Shown one piece after another: positions 11,961 to 26,635 of a stretch of 64,000 nt of DNA. Position numbers and translations under genes: made by a program. The DNA comes from Siphlonurus alternatus (taxonomy: Eukaryota > Arthropoda > Insecta > Ephemeroptera > Siphlonuridae): positions 29,282,340 through 29,346,339 of the forward strand of contig OX463788.1 in NCBI GenBank assembly GCA_949825025.1, read 5' to 3'. The first letter of the stretch is position 1; the number at the start of each line of letters is the position of its first letter. The notes under the pieces are model-generated. The model made no database searches and was not told the origin of the DNA. It saw only the letters and a program-made list of their open reading frames with translations.

Positions 11961-13596
11961 TTTACAGAGCCATAAGTCATAATACCAAGAAGAGAATTAG
12001 AAGATATATTGAATCATGACGTCATTGTAAACATTATGAAACTTACTTCATTCATGTAGGCGCAAGACATACATACATATTTATATATGAATCACCACAC
12101 TTCGTGAGACCCACGACAGAGGGCAGAGTCTATGAAGGAGGAGTGACCAAAGACCAAACCAAACAAGTAACAAGTTATACAAGCATTTACTAGCATATAA
12201 TATAGTCTTCTTGAGAATGTGAGACCTCGAGTGAAGACTGACGTCTACCAGCAAATTTTGATAGAAAAACAACATAATCAGTAGTATGGAAAAGTACGTC
12301 TCAAGGTCACCGTGTCTAGACAGTCTGTCTAGCCCATGTTGTATGGACATGAGCTAGACTCGTTCTTAATATGGGGGGATTCTCCTATAAAAAGGTTGCA
12401 TATATTATATTTCCTTACCTATAATTGCAGATTTTGATGTTCTCCAAGATGGCGATTGAACCTAATTTTTCCCCCGTTATCGTTGGAAATAAAAGTACCG
12501 GTTTTAAAAAAAAAATCCATAGACACATTTATTATAACTCGACACTTGCTTCAAATAATATGACTTCATATAATGCTGCATTGCTGTCATTCGAAAAAGA
12601 CAGGGAGAGTTTGTTGTATTTTTATATCTCGTCTGCTTTGCTACTGGATCCTTTTTCCCGATGAAGGAGTATGCTTCCCCTAGAATGATATTTGAGTGTC
12701 TCCCTTAGTTTGGTTGGGAGCCGCTGAGTGCAAAGCAAAGCCATTGGCGCAAGCGAAGCTCTGAAAGATAAGTGGTCCTTGTATTCAGTGTAGTTGAAAA
12801 AGCAACGTTGCCAATTCTAAAACCTTAAAAGTTCAAAAAATATATAATCTATCTTTCTCTCTCGTTTTTATGAAACTCTTCCCTTTTCATTCATTTCAGA
12901 GCTCGCTCTTTCTGTCTCTCGCATTCTGCTTCTCTCTCTTCCTCGTCGTCGGAGGGAAGCTTAGAGAGCTCTCAATATCCCCACTCCTACTCTCTCTCTT
13001 TTTTTTTCTCCTCCAGCTTCACATGCAGGCACAAAGAATACAATAAATATAATATTTATTTTTTAATAATCAATGAAACGAACAAGTTAATAACACAATA
13101 CGAAATTGCTGAAAGGATTGGAATTATCTGCATATTATATGTTATAATGATTTAACAGTTTCAGTTTTCTTTTGCAAGGTATATTATATAAATGCGTATC
13201 ATGTAGAGAATTACAATAAATATATAAAATATATTATACGCCTCGCCTTAAACCTATAATATATATTATAATATAGCCTGAATGTTTAATTTCTAACTCC
13301 ATCAGCTGCAATATAATTATATCTTAATTAATAAGATGCTCGAGTGATATCATTCAGTACGTGTTTGTGTTTGTATATTTTATAAAAATCCTATAGTTAC
13401 TGAAAAATCGCATAATATATATGTATAGTTGCATTAAGAAAGAAAAATACGAAGTGTACTTAAATTTGTACCATGATCGATGAGTTATAATATAAATTAT
13501 ACAATAGGTTCAATGTTAAATTGATGGTAAAAATGCTTTATTAACGTAATAAGATTACGTCATGCACATGACCCCTCTATTTTTTTTTCACGTAAA

Positions 13597-13661
<65 letters not shown>

Positions 13662-14636
13662 TTAATATAATACCACTATGTATATCACAACCTAAAATTC
13701 CTCAAAGTATAGTAGAGGCACTGCCATCGAATATTGATCGTGTGCATGAAAAAAAAAAAAAAAAATCGTCGCGGTCGCCTCAGTATAATATAAGTATGCA
13801 ATGCTTGCATGCTGTTCCAGTTTGCTAAATTAAATGTGTCAATATCCTGATTCATATATGATATAATGATAAATAAAAGTAAGTGGTTCACGGAAGAAAA
13901 AATAATTGAAAATGTAAATTAATTAATTTGTCTTATATACATGATTAAATAATATCATGTACACAAAAAAATGTGATCTACAAATATATTATGTATATTA
14001 TATCACTATGTATTTCTATATATTATAATTTTATTATACAAAAAATGGATTAAAATTCTATATATTATAATATTTTGGGTATTTCTCTTGACTCATCGTC
14101 TCTCGTACGTCTCTGAAAAGTATTCAAGTACGTGACAAAATCACATTCATTGAGTTTTTGCGCACCCCTGTGCGAGGCTAGCTAACGATTCGAGGTTTGA
14201 ATTTGAGCTTTAGTTTGTTGGCTTCCCTGCGCAGGGTCTGACTGGGCTCAAAAGGCTTACTGAGCAATGAAAGTCGGGGGCCTCTACACCATCGGGGGGT
14301 TTGGAGGGCAAAGCCCCTTAAGCAGCCCGCCGCAGGCACGGTTAAAAAAAAAAAAAAAAACGTGGCTTGCTTATATTTTTTAATACAAAAATGTCTAAAC
14401 AACGCGAGATTTTATATAATTTTTTTGTGAAATTTTAGATTCTAAGGAAAAATTAATTAATATAAACCTTTTTTTGGTGCATGATAACGCGAGTCATTTT
14501 TTTTGTATATTTTTTTCTTTCACCTTTTTTTTTTTAATTGATGAGTTTTGCAAGTATTAAGTCCCAATGTAACAACTAAAACTATATTGGAACATTTTTC
14601 TGTATGACTTTGGGTCAAAAAATGCACAATGAACAA
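11961..14636. other. Intergenic DNA without a supported gene
   Basis: The stretch is AT-rich. It contains one TGACGTCA octamer (12017-12024), a CT-rich tract (about 12850-13020) that could be promoter- or UTR-like, a (TA)n tract (13602-13660), and poly-A runs near 13750 and 14345. A frame from the ATG at 12449 runs to 12664 and has the upstream word AATTGCAG, but no partner exon or recognisable motif was found. Confidence 0.5.
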
Positions 14637-15046
14637 TATGCATGAAAAAAATTTATTGCAGGAGAGGGTACCAAATCATGCTATTCTGAATTTTTTCAGA
14701 TTTTTTTGAGACCCAGAAATATTTTTTCTTAATAAAAAAATCTTAATAGATTTCTTAATAGGATTTGGCATTAAAGTAAAGTGCGCGCCAGAAAAAAAAG
14801 TTAAGTTAGTATTTTCTAAAAATAGTTCAAGTCGTCCTCCATATCAAACCGAAATTCAAAAAATTCTATCTCAAATAGGTTTGCCAGAAAAAAATCAGAG
14901 TGAACGCGTCGCTTAACATGGGGCCTTACCTGACAAAGACCCTCGAATATCTCGAAAAAATACACCGTTAGGTGGTATGAAAAAAATATAGTGATGTTCT
15001 ATGACCCAAGTTCTAACCAAAAACAGATTAAAAAATTTTTCGCTCG

Positions 15047-16285
<1,239 letters not shown>

Positions 16286-16518
16286 GGAATCCATTTTTCC
16301 GTAAAAAAATAATAAAAAATCTTATGGGAATTAACATGGTAGATTTTCTTGATTTTTTTTTACGGAAAAATGGATTCGAGAGAATTTTTTTTTAATCGGT
16401 TTTTGGTTAAAGCTTGGGTCATAGAACATCACTATATTTTTTTCATACCATGACCTAACGGTGTATTTTTTCGAGATATTCGAGGATTTTTGTCAGGTAA
16501 GGCCCCATGTAAAGCCAC

Positions 16519-17026
16519 CAGAGATGCAAAACTTCGCGCGAAACATGGTGTGCGAAACTTTCACGCGAATATTCGCGAAACTTCGCGAAAATTTCACGAA
16601 ATTTAAAAAATGACTGTCGCAATGCGATTTTTCATATATTCATCAAACAAGATAAAATGGACCCTTTCATGACCTGTCTATCCTCGAATGTGTTAAATGA
16701 TTTTAAAAATAATTAAAAGTAATTTTTAAAATTAATAAAAAAGAAATAAATTTTTTTATATCTAATAAATTAAATTGAACTCTTTTTTAATTCATTTATG
16801 CAATTAAACCTGTCATTAAAGCAAAATTAGGAAGAAAACGGCGTATTCATTAAATACGATTCGAAAAAGTAGAGCGGGAAATTCAAATATATCAATTTCG
16901 CGAAGTTTCGCGCGAAACTTTCGCGAAACTTGGTTTGCGAAACTTCGCGAATATTCGTGAAACTAGCGAAATTTCGCGCGAAGCTTCGCGAAGCTTCGCG
17001 AAGCTTCGCGAAGCGTTGCATCACTG
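16519..17026 (+). mobile_element. hAT MITE, TTCGCGAA family, copy H1
   Basis: It begins CAGAGATGCAAAACTTCGCG and ends CTTCGCGAAGCGTTGCATCACTG, matching the hAT terminus CAGNG with 12-bp imperfect TIRs. The flanking octamers AAAGCCAC and AAAGCGAC match at 7 of 8 positions. Both ends hold arrays of TTCGCGAA/GCGCGAAA words; the right end has an extra run of AAGCTTCGCG repeats. The AT-rich centre contains GACTGTCGCAATGCGA and GAAAAAGTAGAGCGGGAAAT, shared with the other copies. No coding capacity. Confidence 0.85.
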
Positions 17027-17229
17027 AAAGCGACGCGTTCACTCTGACTTTGGAATTTTTTTTCTGGCAAACCTATTTGAGGTAGAATTTTTTGAATTTT
17101 GGTTTGATATGGAGGACTACTTGAACTATTTTTAGAAAATACTAACTCAACTTTTTTTTTTCTGGCGCGCACTTTACTTTAAGATCTTAATAAAATTATT
17201 ACGATCTTATAAGAAATTTTATTAAGATT

Positions 17230-17695
17230 CAGTGATGCAACGCTTTGCGAAGCTTCGCGCGAAATGTCGCTAGTTTCGTGAATATTCGCGAAGTTTCGCA
17301 AGCCAAGTTTCACGAAAGTTTCGTGCGAAACTTCGCGAAATTGTATATTTGAGTTTCCCGCTCTACTTTTTCGAATCGTATTTAATGAATACGCCGTTTT
17401 CTTCCTAATTTTGCTTTAATGACAGGTTTAATTGCATAAATGAATTAAAAAAGAGTTCAATTTAATTTATAAGATATAAAAAAAATTATTTCTTTTTTAT
17501 TATTTTTAAAAATTACTTTTAATTATTTTTAAATTCATTTAATACATTCGAGGATAGACAGGTCATGAAAGGGGCCATTTTATCTTGTTTTCTTAATTTT
17601 TTGATGAATATATGAAAAGTCGCATTGCGACAGTAATTTTTGAAATTTCGTGAAATTTTCGCGCACCATGTTTCGCGCGAAGTTTTGCAACTCTG
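17230..17695 (-). mobile_element. hAT MITE, TTCGCGAA family, copy H2
   Basis: Reverse-oriented copy beginning CAGTGATGCAACGC and ending TTTTGCAACTCTG. The centre matches copy H1 in inverted order (CCCGCTCTACTTTTTCGAAT, GGATAGACAGGTCATGAAAG). The flanks ATTAAGAT(T) and ATGAAGAT are similar but offset by one base, so the target duplication is probable rather than clean. It lies inside foldback E. Confidence 0.8.
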
Positions 17696-18599
17696 ATGAA
17701 GATCTTATAAGAAATCGTCCTGAGATTTCGTAATAATTTTCATGCTAATTAAAATAATTACCAATTAAAATTTGTTCTTATAATTAACTATTGCAATGAA
17801 CTCTCCAACAACAAAGGGAAAAGCGGAAAAAATTACTAAAAATCTGCCGTATGCAGGAATCTTAACCAACTGAGCTGCATGTCTTGCACGCTGAAAGCAG
17901 ATAGATTCTGGTTAATAATTTAAACTAAATATTGTATGGTCTTTGGAGATATTTTAGTACTCCAGGCACACATGAGTTATATCATTTTCTTAACTATTAA
18001 TTGTTATTAATTACATATTGATGCATGATATTTAAATGTAAACTTTAAGGTTTTTATTGAAAAATAATTAAAAATCACAACATTTTATAATTTCCAAGAT
18101 TCCTATAAGAAATTTTCTTATAAGATCTTATAAAGAAAGTTTCTTATAAGATTTTTTCTTATAAGATATCTTTATAAGGTTCAACATTCTTATAAGAAAT
18201 ATCAGAAATCTTATAAGATACAAAAATTCTTGTAAGAAAATGCGACTTCTTATAAGAATTTTAATTAAGATTATTAAGACATTTTTCCTAGGGTTTAAAT
18301 AATTATTAAAAGTGTGGATACGCCCTTTGCAGGCGTCAATAGGCGTCCAGTCTAGCTCTATCCTTTTTATTAAGGATTCAGGGGGGTGCCAACTGAAATC
18401 ACAGAACTTTCAATAATTATTTAAAAATATTTCCGGGACTACAAAAAAAAAAAAACTGAAAAAATTCTGAGTAGCATAATTTGGTACCCTCTATTAATTT
18501 CTGCAATAAAATTTTTTCATGTATGTTGTCCATTATATAGGAAAATAATCTTACCAAATTATTATGGAACATATACCAAAATAATTCTAGTAATGTACC

Positions 18600-19439
18600 C
18601 AAATATGTAAAAAAAAAAAAGGGGGTGGGTGGAATTTTGGTTCACCTTTAAAAATTTGATTTTCAATAAGGATTATAACTTATAACTACTCTCGGATTCA
18701 CAAATGGAGTCACCTGAATAGTATACGGTTTCTTAGCAGAAAACCGTGCATTTTGTGATAAAAGCATGAAACTTTCAGGAATGCTTAATTAGGTCATACG
18801 AACCTTGAAACTAATTGGCGACCAAAGATTTTCGCCCCCCTTTGACCCCTGCTGACATTTCAAAATGGCGGCTCTGGAGAACCAGAAATTACTTTTTTCT
18901 GGTCAACCAAAGATCAGTACTGATTTTTTTTTCAAACAAAAGATGCTTGAAATAATTTTCAGAGTGTCCCTATTTTTTTTTCAAAATGCTGTGTTGCCAA
19001 ATAGAGCACCGGCGTTGCCAAATATGCCAAAAATCTGCATATTACGGACTGTTAATAGCATATGGCGTAAAAACCATGCAATGTGAGGTGGGACACTGAA
19101 ATTTTTAGGGATGATGGTTTTGGTCATAGAGACCATAAAAAAAATTGATGCCCCCAAAATTTCAGCACCCTTTGCCCAACTGCGGACATTTCAATATGGC
19201 GATTATGGTGACTTTGTAAATAATGTAAATATATTATGAATCCATTTATGTTTTGAAATAAAATTATTTTATTTCCAAAAATGCACTAGGGACGATTTAA
19301 TTGTGTCCCCAATTTTTGAAAAAATGCTGGGTTGCCAAATTGCCAAATCTTATTCCATATTATGAGAAATGTTATATCTGGAGAGTGCCCTATTGCATGA
19401 TTTTATATATTAATATATAGTCCAGTAAAACAGTTAAAA
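18600..19439. repeat. Degenerate repeat region with GGACATTTCAAAATGGCG words
   Basis: Three blocks of about 250-300 bp (about 18640-18900, 18990-19210, 19230-19440) share loosely the order: TTTCAGG near a GGTCATA word, CCCCCAAAATTT-like text, GACATTTCAAAATGGCG and GTTGCCAAAT. This looks like a decayed tandem or a long repeat. A short frame from 18865 is part of it and shows no domain. Confidence 0.4.
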
Positions 19440-20075
19440 TCCTATGTTGACCCGGAAAAAATTATTTAAGTTTTGAAACTTTCAGGGTCGATGTAGACTT
19501 ATGTTCTAGATCACATACCTAAAATCCCCCAAAATCTCCTTGGGGCATTTCCGGTTACCCTTAAAAAATGGCAGCCAAAAAGCACTTTTTTAAAAAAATT
19601 GTAATTAAATCCCTAATTAAGCTAGGTTAAAAATTTTAGCAGATAATTAAAGCCAAGAGTTCAAATTAACAGGAAAATGAAAAATATTTTAAAATATAGA
19701 AGTTAATCGGCGTTTAATCGGTGATTAAGTAAATTTTTATCCAAAGCTCGCGGATAGATTGTAAAAATAAGCATAGAAATAATTTTTTTATGAAAAAAAG
19801 CTTCATGTAAAAAATATAGCTTATGTTTTCTAGTTTTTGTAACTGTCATTAACTTTAATTTGCGTTTATATTTAACGGAGATATGAGCGGATCAAGAAAA
19901 GCGCGCGTGGTCGCTCGAACGTTCAAACGACAATACAGCCGCCCGCTATTCATCGCTATGCATGCATTTTGCCCGCTCTCTTGTCGCCGGCTTTACTGTC
20001 GTGCAAATATTATATGAAGTATGGGGGTAGTATAATAAAACCCAATTTACCCCCTCCCCCCCTCCCGAAATCTTT
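19440..20075 (+). repeat. Dispersed repeat R1
   Basis: The stretch from GTTGACCCGGAAAAAATTAT through CTCCTTGGGGCATTTCCGG, GGCGTTTAATCGGTGATTAA and ACGGAGATATGAGCGGATCA is present in inverted orientation at about 37500-37990. Its distal end (GCGCGCGTGGTCGCTCGAA to CCCAATTTACCCCCT) is present in inverted orientation at about 29400-29600. Three partial copies in one window make it a mobile or satellite-like family; no ends or coding region were found. Confidence 0.7.
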
Positions 20076-20235
20076 ACAATGTGAATTTTGAGAACTTCAG
20101 AATATTAGGTATTTATATTGTATAAGAATAATATGGAAAGATTATGATATCTATATATTATATATACTTTATATAGATAATGAATGCCATGTTATGGCAT
20201 TTTGTATAAATATTAAATATATAATTTTTGTGGAA

Positions 20236-20530
20236 GGTATAGCGTAGTGCGTTGGACCGGGTCTCGTCTGATCACCGAAGTCAAGCAACGCTGAGCGTAG
20301 TTACTAGTTGGATTGGTGACCATTGCATTTTCAACAGAAGTTACGTTTCTCACCCTGGGGTAAGTCATTGCGGTCTTTCACCCACCATGTGGTTCCCTTG
20401 CATGGCTTTGTACCATTGCACTTACGGTCCATTGACAAAAGCTGCAGCGTCTATTTTGGTTGAGGTTTCTACGTTTCCCTCAGTGCCTCAGTCGTATAGT
20501 CAAATGCTGGGATAGACTGCTTGGCCGGGG
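20236..20530 (+). repeat. 5S-rRNA-derived sequence, probably a 5S-type SINE
   Basis: Positions 20263-20325 closely match the internal part of metazoan 5S rRNA: CTCGTCTGATCACCGAAGTC, AAGCAACGCTGAGCGTAGTT, then TTGGATTGGTGACC, which includes the box A, intermediate element and box C regions of the Pol III promoter. The 5' end (AGGTATAGCGTAGTGCGTTG) is weaker and the true 5S 3' end is lost. About 200 bp of unrelated body follows, with GAGGTTTCTACGTTTCCCTC and GGCCGGGGCAATCCCCG. This head-plus-body layout is that of a 5S-headed SINE rather than a 5S gene. Confidence 0.7.
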
Positions 20531-20657
20531 CAATCCCCGTTTTAGAAGACTCCGCGAAACGTAAAATTTTTAGTTTTTAGTGAGTGAACTGCTCATCATG
20601 CAATCTTTTTCATTTGCCACATGGGCTGTCATACGGAAATTTTGACTATAATATATA

Positions 20658-20861
20658 ATGGGCGCGATTCACGACGCAGTTAAACCACGTTTGCTTATAA
20701 CCAAGGTGTCTAAATAAAGACACCTTGCTTATAACCATGGCACGTTTAACTAGGTGGTTTAACACGTAAAACAGGTATAGTTAAACGTGGTTAAGCTAAA
20801 AAAAATGTGGTTAGAAACCTGCACTGCATGGCTAACTCTGCTTCGTGAATCGCACCCAATA
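20658..20861. mobile_element. TA-type MITE, GGGTGCGATTCACGAAGCAG family, copy 1
   Basis: GGGCGCGATTCACGACGCAG at the left and CTCTGCTTCGTGAATCGCACCC at the right are inverted ends, flanked by TAAT/AATA. The arms contain TTAAACCACGTTT and AACGTGGTTAAGC. It is a longer relative of the 143-bp copy at 34517. A tiny palindrome with its own flanking 12-bp direct repeat (20693-20738) is inserted in the left arm. Confidence 0.8.
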
Positions 20862-21272
20862 TAATTATGTTTTATTATTGTTATATTTGTTATACGAGAA
20901 TTTTGCGTCCAATGCGTATGCATAATGCTATGTATATTATTTAATAAAATATTCATGAAAATTTAATTTCATTACATTGTTCTCAACTATAATAAATAAT
21001 GTATATCATATTATAGTGAAATAATTTGCAATATAACTTTAGTGAAAGAACATTTTGATTGATGAATAAGGATATACAGTACAAACTACAAAGTACAATA
21101 ATAATATGTAACTAATATGATATACTTCTTGTAAAATTAATTTAATTATTAAGAATTTGGCTTTTATATAATCACGTTAATTGTTAATGTAAAACAAATA
21201 AATAAATATTATGTACTAATTTTTATACTCTAAATTTAATAGAATTTGTGGAGTTAAAAGTTTAATGATATA

Positions 21273-21788
21273 TTGGGGGACATTCACAAAGCACTTTCAA
21301 GGCATACAGGCCTCAAATTACAAATTAGACAGTCACCAAGTGGGTTTAGAGTATATAATCAACATTCGCATCATATTTTCCACGCGTGATGCATCCGTGC
21401 GAAGTCGCAGTTAAAAGTAAGAAATTTAGTCCTTGATGACGTCACGAAGTCCTTGATGACGTCACAACTCAATGCTAATCGGTGCTAGCTGTGATTTATG
21501 ACGTCAGCAAGGACTTTCTTTACAGCGCGACTTCACACAGACGCACCGCGCGCAGGTAAAAATAATACGAATGTTGATTATAAACTCGAGCAACACGTAA
21601 TGTCTGTCTAATTTGAGGCCTGTATACCTTTAACCCCCAATTTAGCCCCGATTTTTAACCCTGGTGCTAAACATGGTGCTAAGCTATGAGCTTAACATGG
21701 TTAGCCCCTGGTTTAGTACCATGTTTAGCACCAGGGTTAAAAATCGGGGCTAAAGTGGGGGTTAAAGTGCTTTGTGAATGTCCCCATT
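21273..21788. mobile_element. TIR element with GGGGACATTCACAAAGCAC ends
   Basis: The ends GGGGGACATTCACAAAGCAC and GTGCTTTGTGAATGTCCCC are inverted and flanked by TA (21271-21272, 21788-21789). The right part is itself palindromic (ATCGGGGCTAAA, GGTGCTAAACATGG, CCATGTTTAGCACC). The left arm was split by the foldback 21300-21629, since the left arm stops after AAGCACTTT and resumes as TTTAACCCCC after it. Confidence 0.75.
21300..21629. mobile_element. Foldback nested in 21273-21788
   Basis: AGGCATACAGGCCTCAAATT (about 21299) and AATTTGAGGCCTGTATACCT (to 21629) are inverted ends; AATTAGACAG / CTGTCTAATT continues the arms, and ATAATCAACATTCG / CGAATGTTGATTAT lies further in. The centre contains three TGACGTCA octamers, two of them in a direct repeat of AGTCCTTGATGACGTCAC. 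The target duplication is not clear. Confidence 0.75.
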
Positions 21789-21789
21789 A

Positions 21790-22899
<1,110 letters not shown>

Positions 22900-25800
22900 T
22901 GTGACGTATCTTGTGTTGAATGGCTGACATTAAGGCAAAGGTCCCAGCTGATGGCGACTTACCTGATCAGTGTTACCAAGACTATTTATTGCGGTGCCCT
23001 TCACCAACTAACATAAATAATGAACCTGTGTTAGAACAAGCACTTAGAGCTACTGTACCTCCCACTGTATCTGAAAAACTGAAACTAAATCTATTGTTAA
23101 ACCCAAGTTGTATACATTTCGCTCATGTTAATGCCCAGTCTCTTTACTCGCACTTTGAATATTTTAAAGGTATATTCTTAATTAACAATGTCCATGCGGT
23201 TGCGGTTAGTGAGATGTTTCTAAAGCCGAGTCTATGTTCAAGTCTGGTACATTTACCAGGCTATAACTTAATTCGGCTAGATCGACTTAATAAAGGTTAT
23301 GGTGGCTTTGCAATATATGTAAGAGATGATATTAAACATAAAGTACTTGCGCAGTCACAAGGAGAATACAATCACAAACAACCTAAACCCGAATTTATGA
23401 TCCTTGAATTAAAATTAAGTTATAAGAAAATTCTCTTTTCCATTATGTATCGTCCTCCAGGTACTAAACCATGCAACGACTTTGATAATTATATTTCTTT
23501 TCTTGCCCCTCAGTATGAACATGTTTTTATTACTGGTGATTTCAACATTAATATGTTAACAGAATCAAAGGACAAAAGGAGATTAATAAACATGCTAGAC
23601 CCTCTGAATTTAAAAGTGCTGCCATTGGAAGCCACTCATAAACACTCAGTTAAAAGTGCACCAACATTTATTGATTTAATGATAACATCTAAACCTGATA
23701 GAATAAAATATCATGGACAAATTTCTGCTGCAGGATTATCACACCATGATTTAATTTTTGCCTCTTACTCCATGAAAGTAGTAAAATTTAAGCAAAAAAT
23801 AGTTGAATATCGTGACTTCAAAAATATAAATATTGAAAAGCTAAGACAAGATGCCGCAAAGCAGGAATGGGAAAAATTAAAATACTGTAAAGATATTGAT
23901 GAAATGGTAGCTGAATTTAACGTAATGGTAAAAAATCTTTATGAAACTCATGCCCCGCTTCGAACTGCTCGAGTTACTCACAAACCTGCACCATGGAGAC
24001 ACAAAGGTATAATTGATGTAGAAGCTCTCCGTGACGCAGCGTATGCAAGTTATTATAAATCCAAATCTGACGAAGATTGGGAAAAGTACAGAGTACTTAG
24101 AAACAAAACAACACAGGAATCGCGTAACTCTAAACTGAGACTTGCAAAAGTAAATTTAGATCCTAAACTCCCAACGGCTAAATTATGGCAAAATACAAAA
24201 AACTTCGGTATTGAAAAAGCTCATAATAAAAGTATGATAAACGTCCCATTAAATGATCTTAATAAATTTTTTACGACACTGCCCACTGGCATTGATCTTA
24301 CTCAAAAAGAAAAAAACATCGAAAAAAATAGCTGATAGCACAGTGCCAAAAATTAATCCGTTTTTTCTTCGGCCTGCCCGCTTATCAGAAGTTAAAGCTA
24401 AACTGAGAAGTATTAAAACAAAAGCAGTTGGGTTCGATGGTATTGGAATAAATTTTATCAAACCAATTGAAGATATTATATTACCAGCAATCACATTAAT
24501 TGTAAACAGATCAATCAGCAGCAAAAAATTTCCAAGTGAATGGAAAAAAGCCTATATACGCCCAATAGCAAAGATAAATACACCAGTGCTTCCTAAAGAT
24601 TATAGACCAAATGGTATACTACCACTGCTTTCTAAAATAATAGAAAAAATTGTAAACTCACAAGTCATTGAGTACATGGAAAGAGAAGAACTTGGTGATA
24701 AAAATCAATCTGGTTTTAAAGCTAATCATTGTACTACCACCGCACTCTTAAAAATTGTGGAGGATGTTCGAAAAGCATGTGATAAAAATGAATTAACAAT
24801 CCTAACTATGCTTGATTTTAGTAAAGCTTTTGATACTGTGGACCATGACATTCTCATAGCTAAATTAAAAAAACTGAACTTCAGCCTGTCTTTTATATTG
24901 TGGGTAACATCGTATCTTAAAGATAGGATGCAGTGCGTAGTACATGATAAAGGAAAATCTGATTGGTTGCCAGTAACTAGTGGAGTTCTTCAGGGATCAA
25001 TACTTTGACCACTTTTGTTTTCAATTTATATTATGGATGCTTCAAATGTACTGCGTTATTCTTACTATCACATGTATGCTGATGATTTTCAAATGTACTC
25101 TCACTCAACTATTAAAAACATTGAAACATGCATAGAGCATACAAATGAAGACCTTAACGCAATTAATGAGTGGGCGTATCAAAATCTCTTACTTCTTAAT
25201 CCACTGAAAACACAACCAATCATTCTAGGCCAACCACGTCAATCAATTTCCAAAAATCAACCATCCCTACTTCCAATAAAGATAGAAAACACTATAATAC
25301 CATTTGTAAATGTTGCAAAAAATCTTGGTGTGATTTTTGATAGCAGCATGTCGTGGGAGAGTCAAGTCAAACAAACGTGCAAAAAAGTCTATTCTTCACT
25401 ACACATCATGTATATGCTGCGAAGGTTTATTCCCGGGGATCTTAAACTGACATTAATAAAAACTTTAATTTATCCACTCTTTGATTACTGTGACATCCTA
25501 TTAAGTGATATTAGCGTTGATCTGGCAGCAAGGCTCCAGCGAGCACAAAATGCATGTATTCGATTTGTATCAGGCATTCGGAAATATGACCATGTTACGC
25601 CACAGTATATAAAACACAAACAGCTCAAATTAAATGAAAGACGGAATATGCATGCGCTTTGTTTAGTATATAAATCAATCTATATAAAAGAAAAGCTCTC
25701 TGAATTCCTGTCGCAGATTATAAACAAACTGACAAGTACAAATAAAAAAGACACCAGATCGAGAAACTCTTCACTCCTCTGTATTCCGCATCATCGGACT

Positions 25801-26615
25801 GCAAGATACAATAAGTCGTTCACCGTGAGTTACTCTAGAATGTGGAATGAACTGCCATCAGTGATTAGGGACTTACCCTCCCTGTCACGATTCAAGCAAG
25901 CGTTACACTCTCGTCTACTAGCCAGTCAGTAATCTATTAGATTCAGAATGAATGAAGGAATGGATGTGTGTGTGTGTGTGAAATAAAACTTTTAAAAAAT
26001 ACCGTACTATACCGAGAATTTCTGAGAAACTATTAAAAATATACTTATAATTATGAACAGTTTAAAATCATAAAACTAATGAACAAATAAATACCAGCAC
26101 TTATATAAATAGTATATCAATAATTCTGTATTTAATCCATATGGATGTTAATTTCAAGTGTATTATTTTATATCTGTCAGTTTAAAAATTGTGTATTCTA
26201 TACTAAAAATACTTGAAAGTGTTTACAATTAGGTATTATACATGTGTGTTGTTTATTGTGTGACAGTGTAATAATGAACAGTGAAGTGTTGTGACAAAAG
26301 CATCAAGAAACACTGGACACGTAAAAAACAAGAACAAAAACAAAAAGAAAAAAAAAAATGATTAAAAAAAAATACAACTATAATGAATCAGTGCATATAA
26401 CTTTTTCATCTTTGTAGTTTATTTTATTCAATTTAATTAAGTAATTGCTAATTGTAATTTTTAACAACTTATCACTGGATTTGTTTCAAATTTTTTGTAC
26501 AATTCTTAAATTCTTATATCTAATGTAATAACATTGTAAAACTATTGGTTAGAGACAAAAAAGGCATTCATGCCTTAACTCTCGCCATGTAAAGACGTTT
26601 AAATAAATAAATAAG
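22900..26615 (+). mobile_element. Nearly complete non-LTR retrotransposon (APE-type LINE)
   Basis: It contains an apurinic-type endonuclease followed by a reverse transcriptase, a 3' UTR of about 680 bp and a short (TAAA)n tail at about 26600-26615 (TTTAAATAAATAAATAA). A first ORF was not recognised; the element may be 5'-truncated near 22.8 kb. The order of domains and motifs such as GGFAIYVRDD and LQRAQNACIRFV point to the Jockey/CR1 assemblage, but I cannot place it in one clade by eye. It is the best preserved element in the window. Confidence 0.85.
22920..25932 (+). pseudogene. LINE endonuclease-reverse transcriptase, one frameshift and one stop
   Basis: The endonuclease half (22920-24335) shows HVNAQSLYSH, the catalytic-glutamate block VAVSEMF, MYRPPG, the TGDFNIN metal-site motif and LSHHDL, the histidine box of this nuclease fold. 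A length change in an A-run near 24310-24320 shifts the frame. The reverse transcriptase continues at 24345-25008 (LPKDYRPNGILPLLSKIIEK, LDFSKAFDTVDHD, GVLQGSIL) until a TGA at 25006, where relatives usually have a glycine codon. It then resumes at 25015 with the YADD catalytic box (HMYADDFQMY) and a C-terminal region ending RMWNELPSVI. As read here it cannot make the full enzyme, but it has only two visible lesions, so it is young or recently active. Confidence 0.85.
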
Positions 26616-26635
26616 TATAATACGAGACAAAAAGT

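Noticed and set aside
12425..12664. Possible exon after AATTGCAG with MAIEPNFSPVIVGNK.
   Set aside because: There is no donor at its end, no partner exon and no recognised domain; the 79-codon frame could be chance.
17845..17895. Reverse-strand tRNA gene (box A text CAGCTCAGTTGGTTAAG on the minus strand).
   Set aside because: No box B or closing stems are present on the expected side, so only a short resemblance remains.
20236..20360. Functional 5S rRNA gene.
   Set aside because: The 5' and 3' ends of 5S rRNA are not preserved, no oligo-T terminator follows at the right distance, and a long unrelated body is attached.
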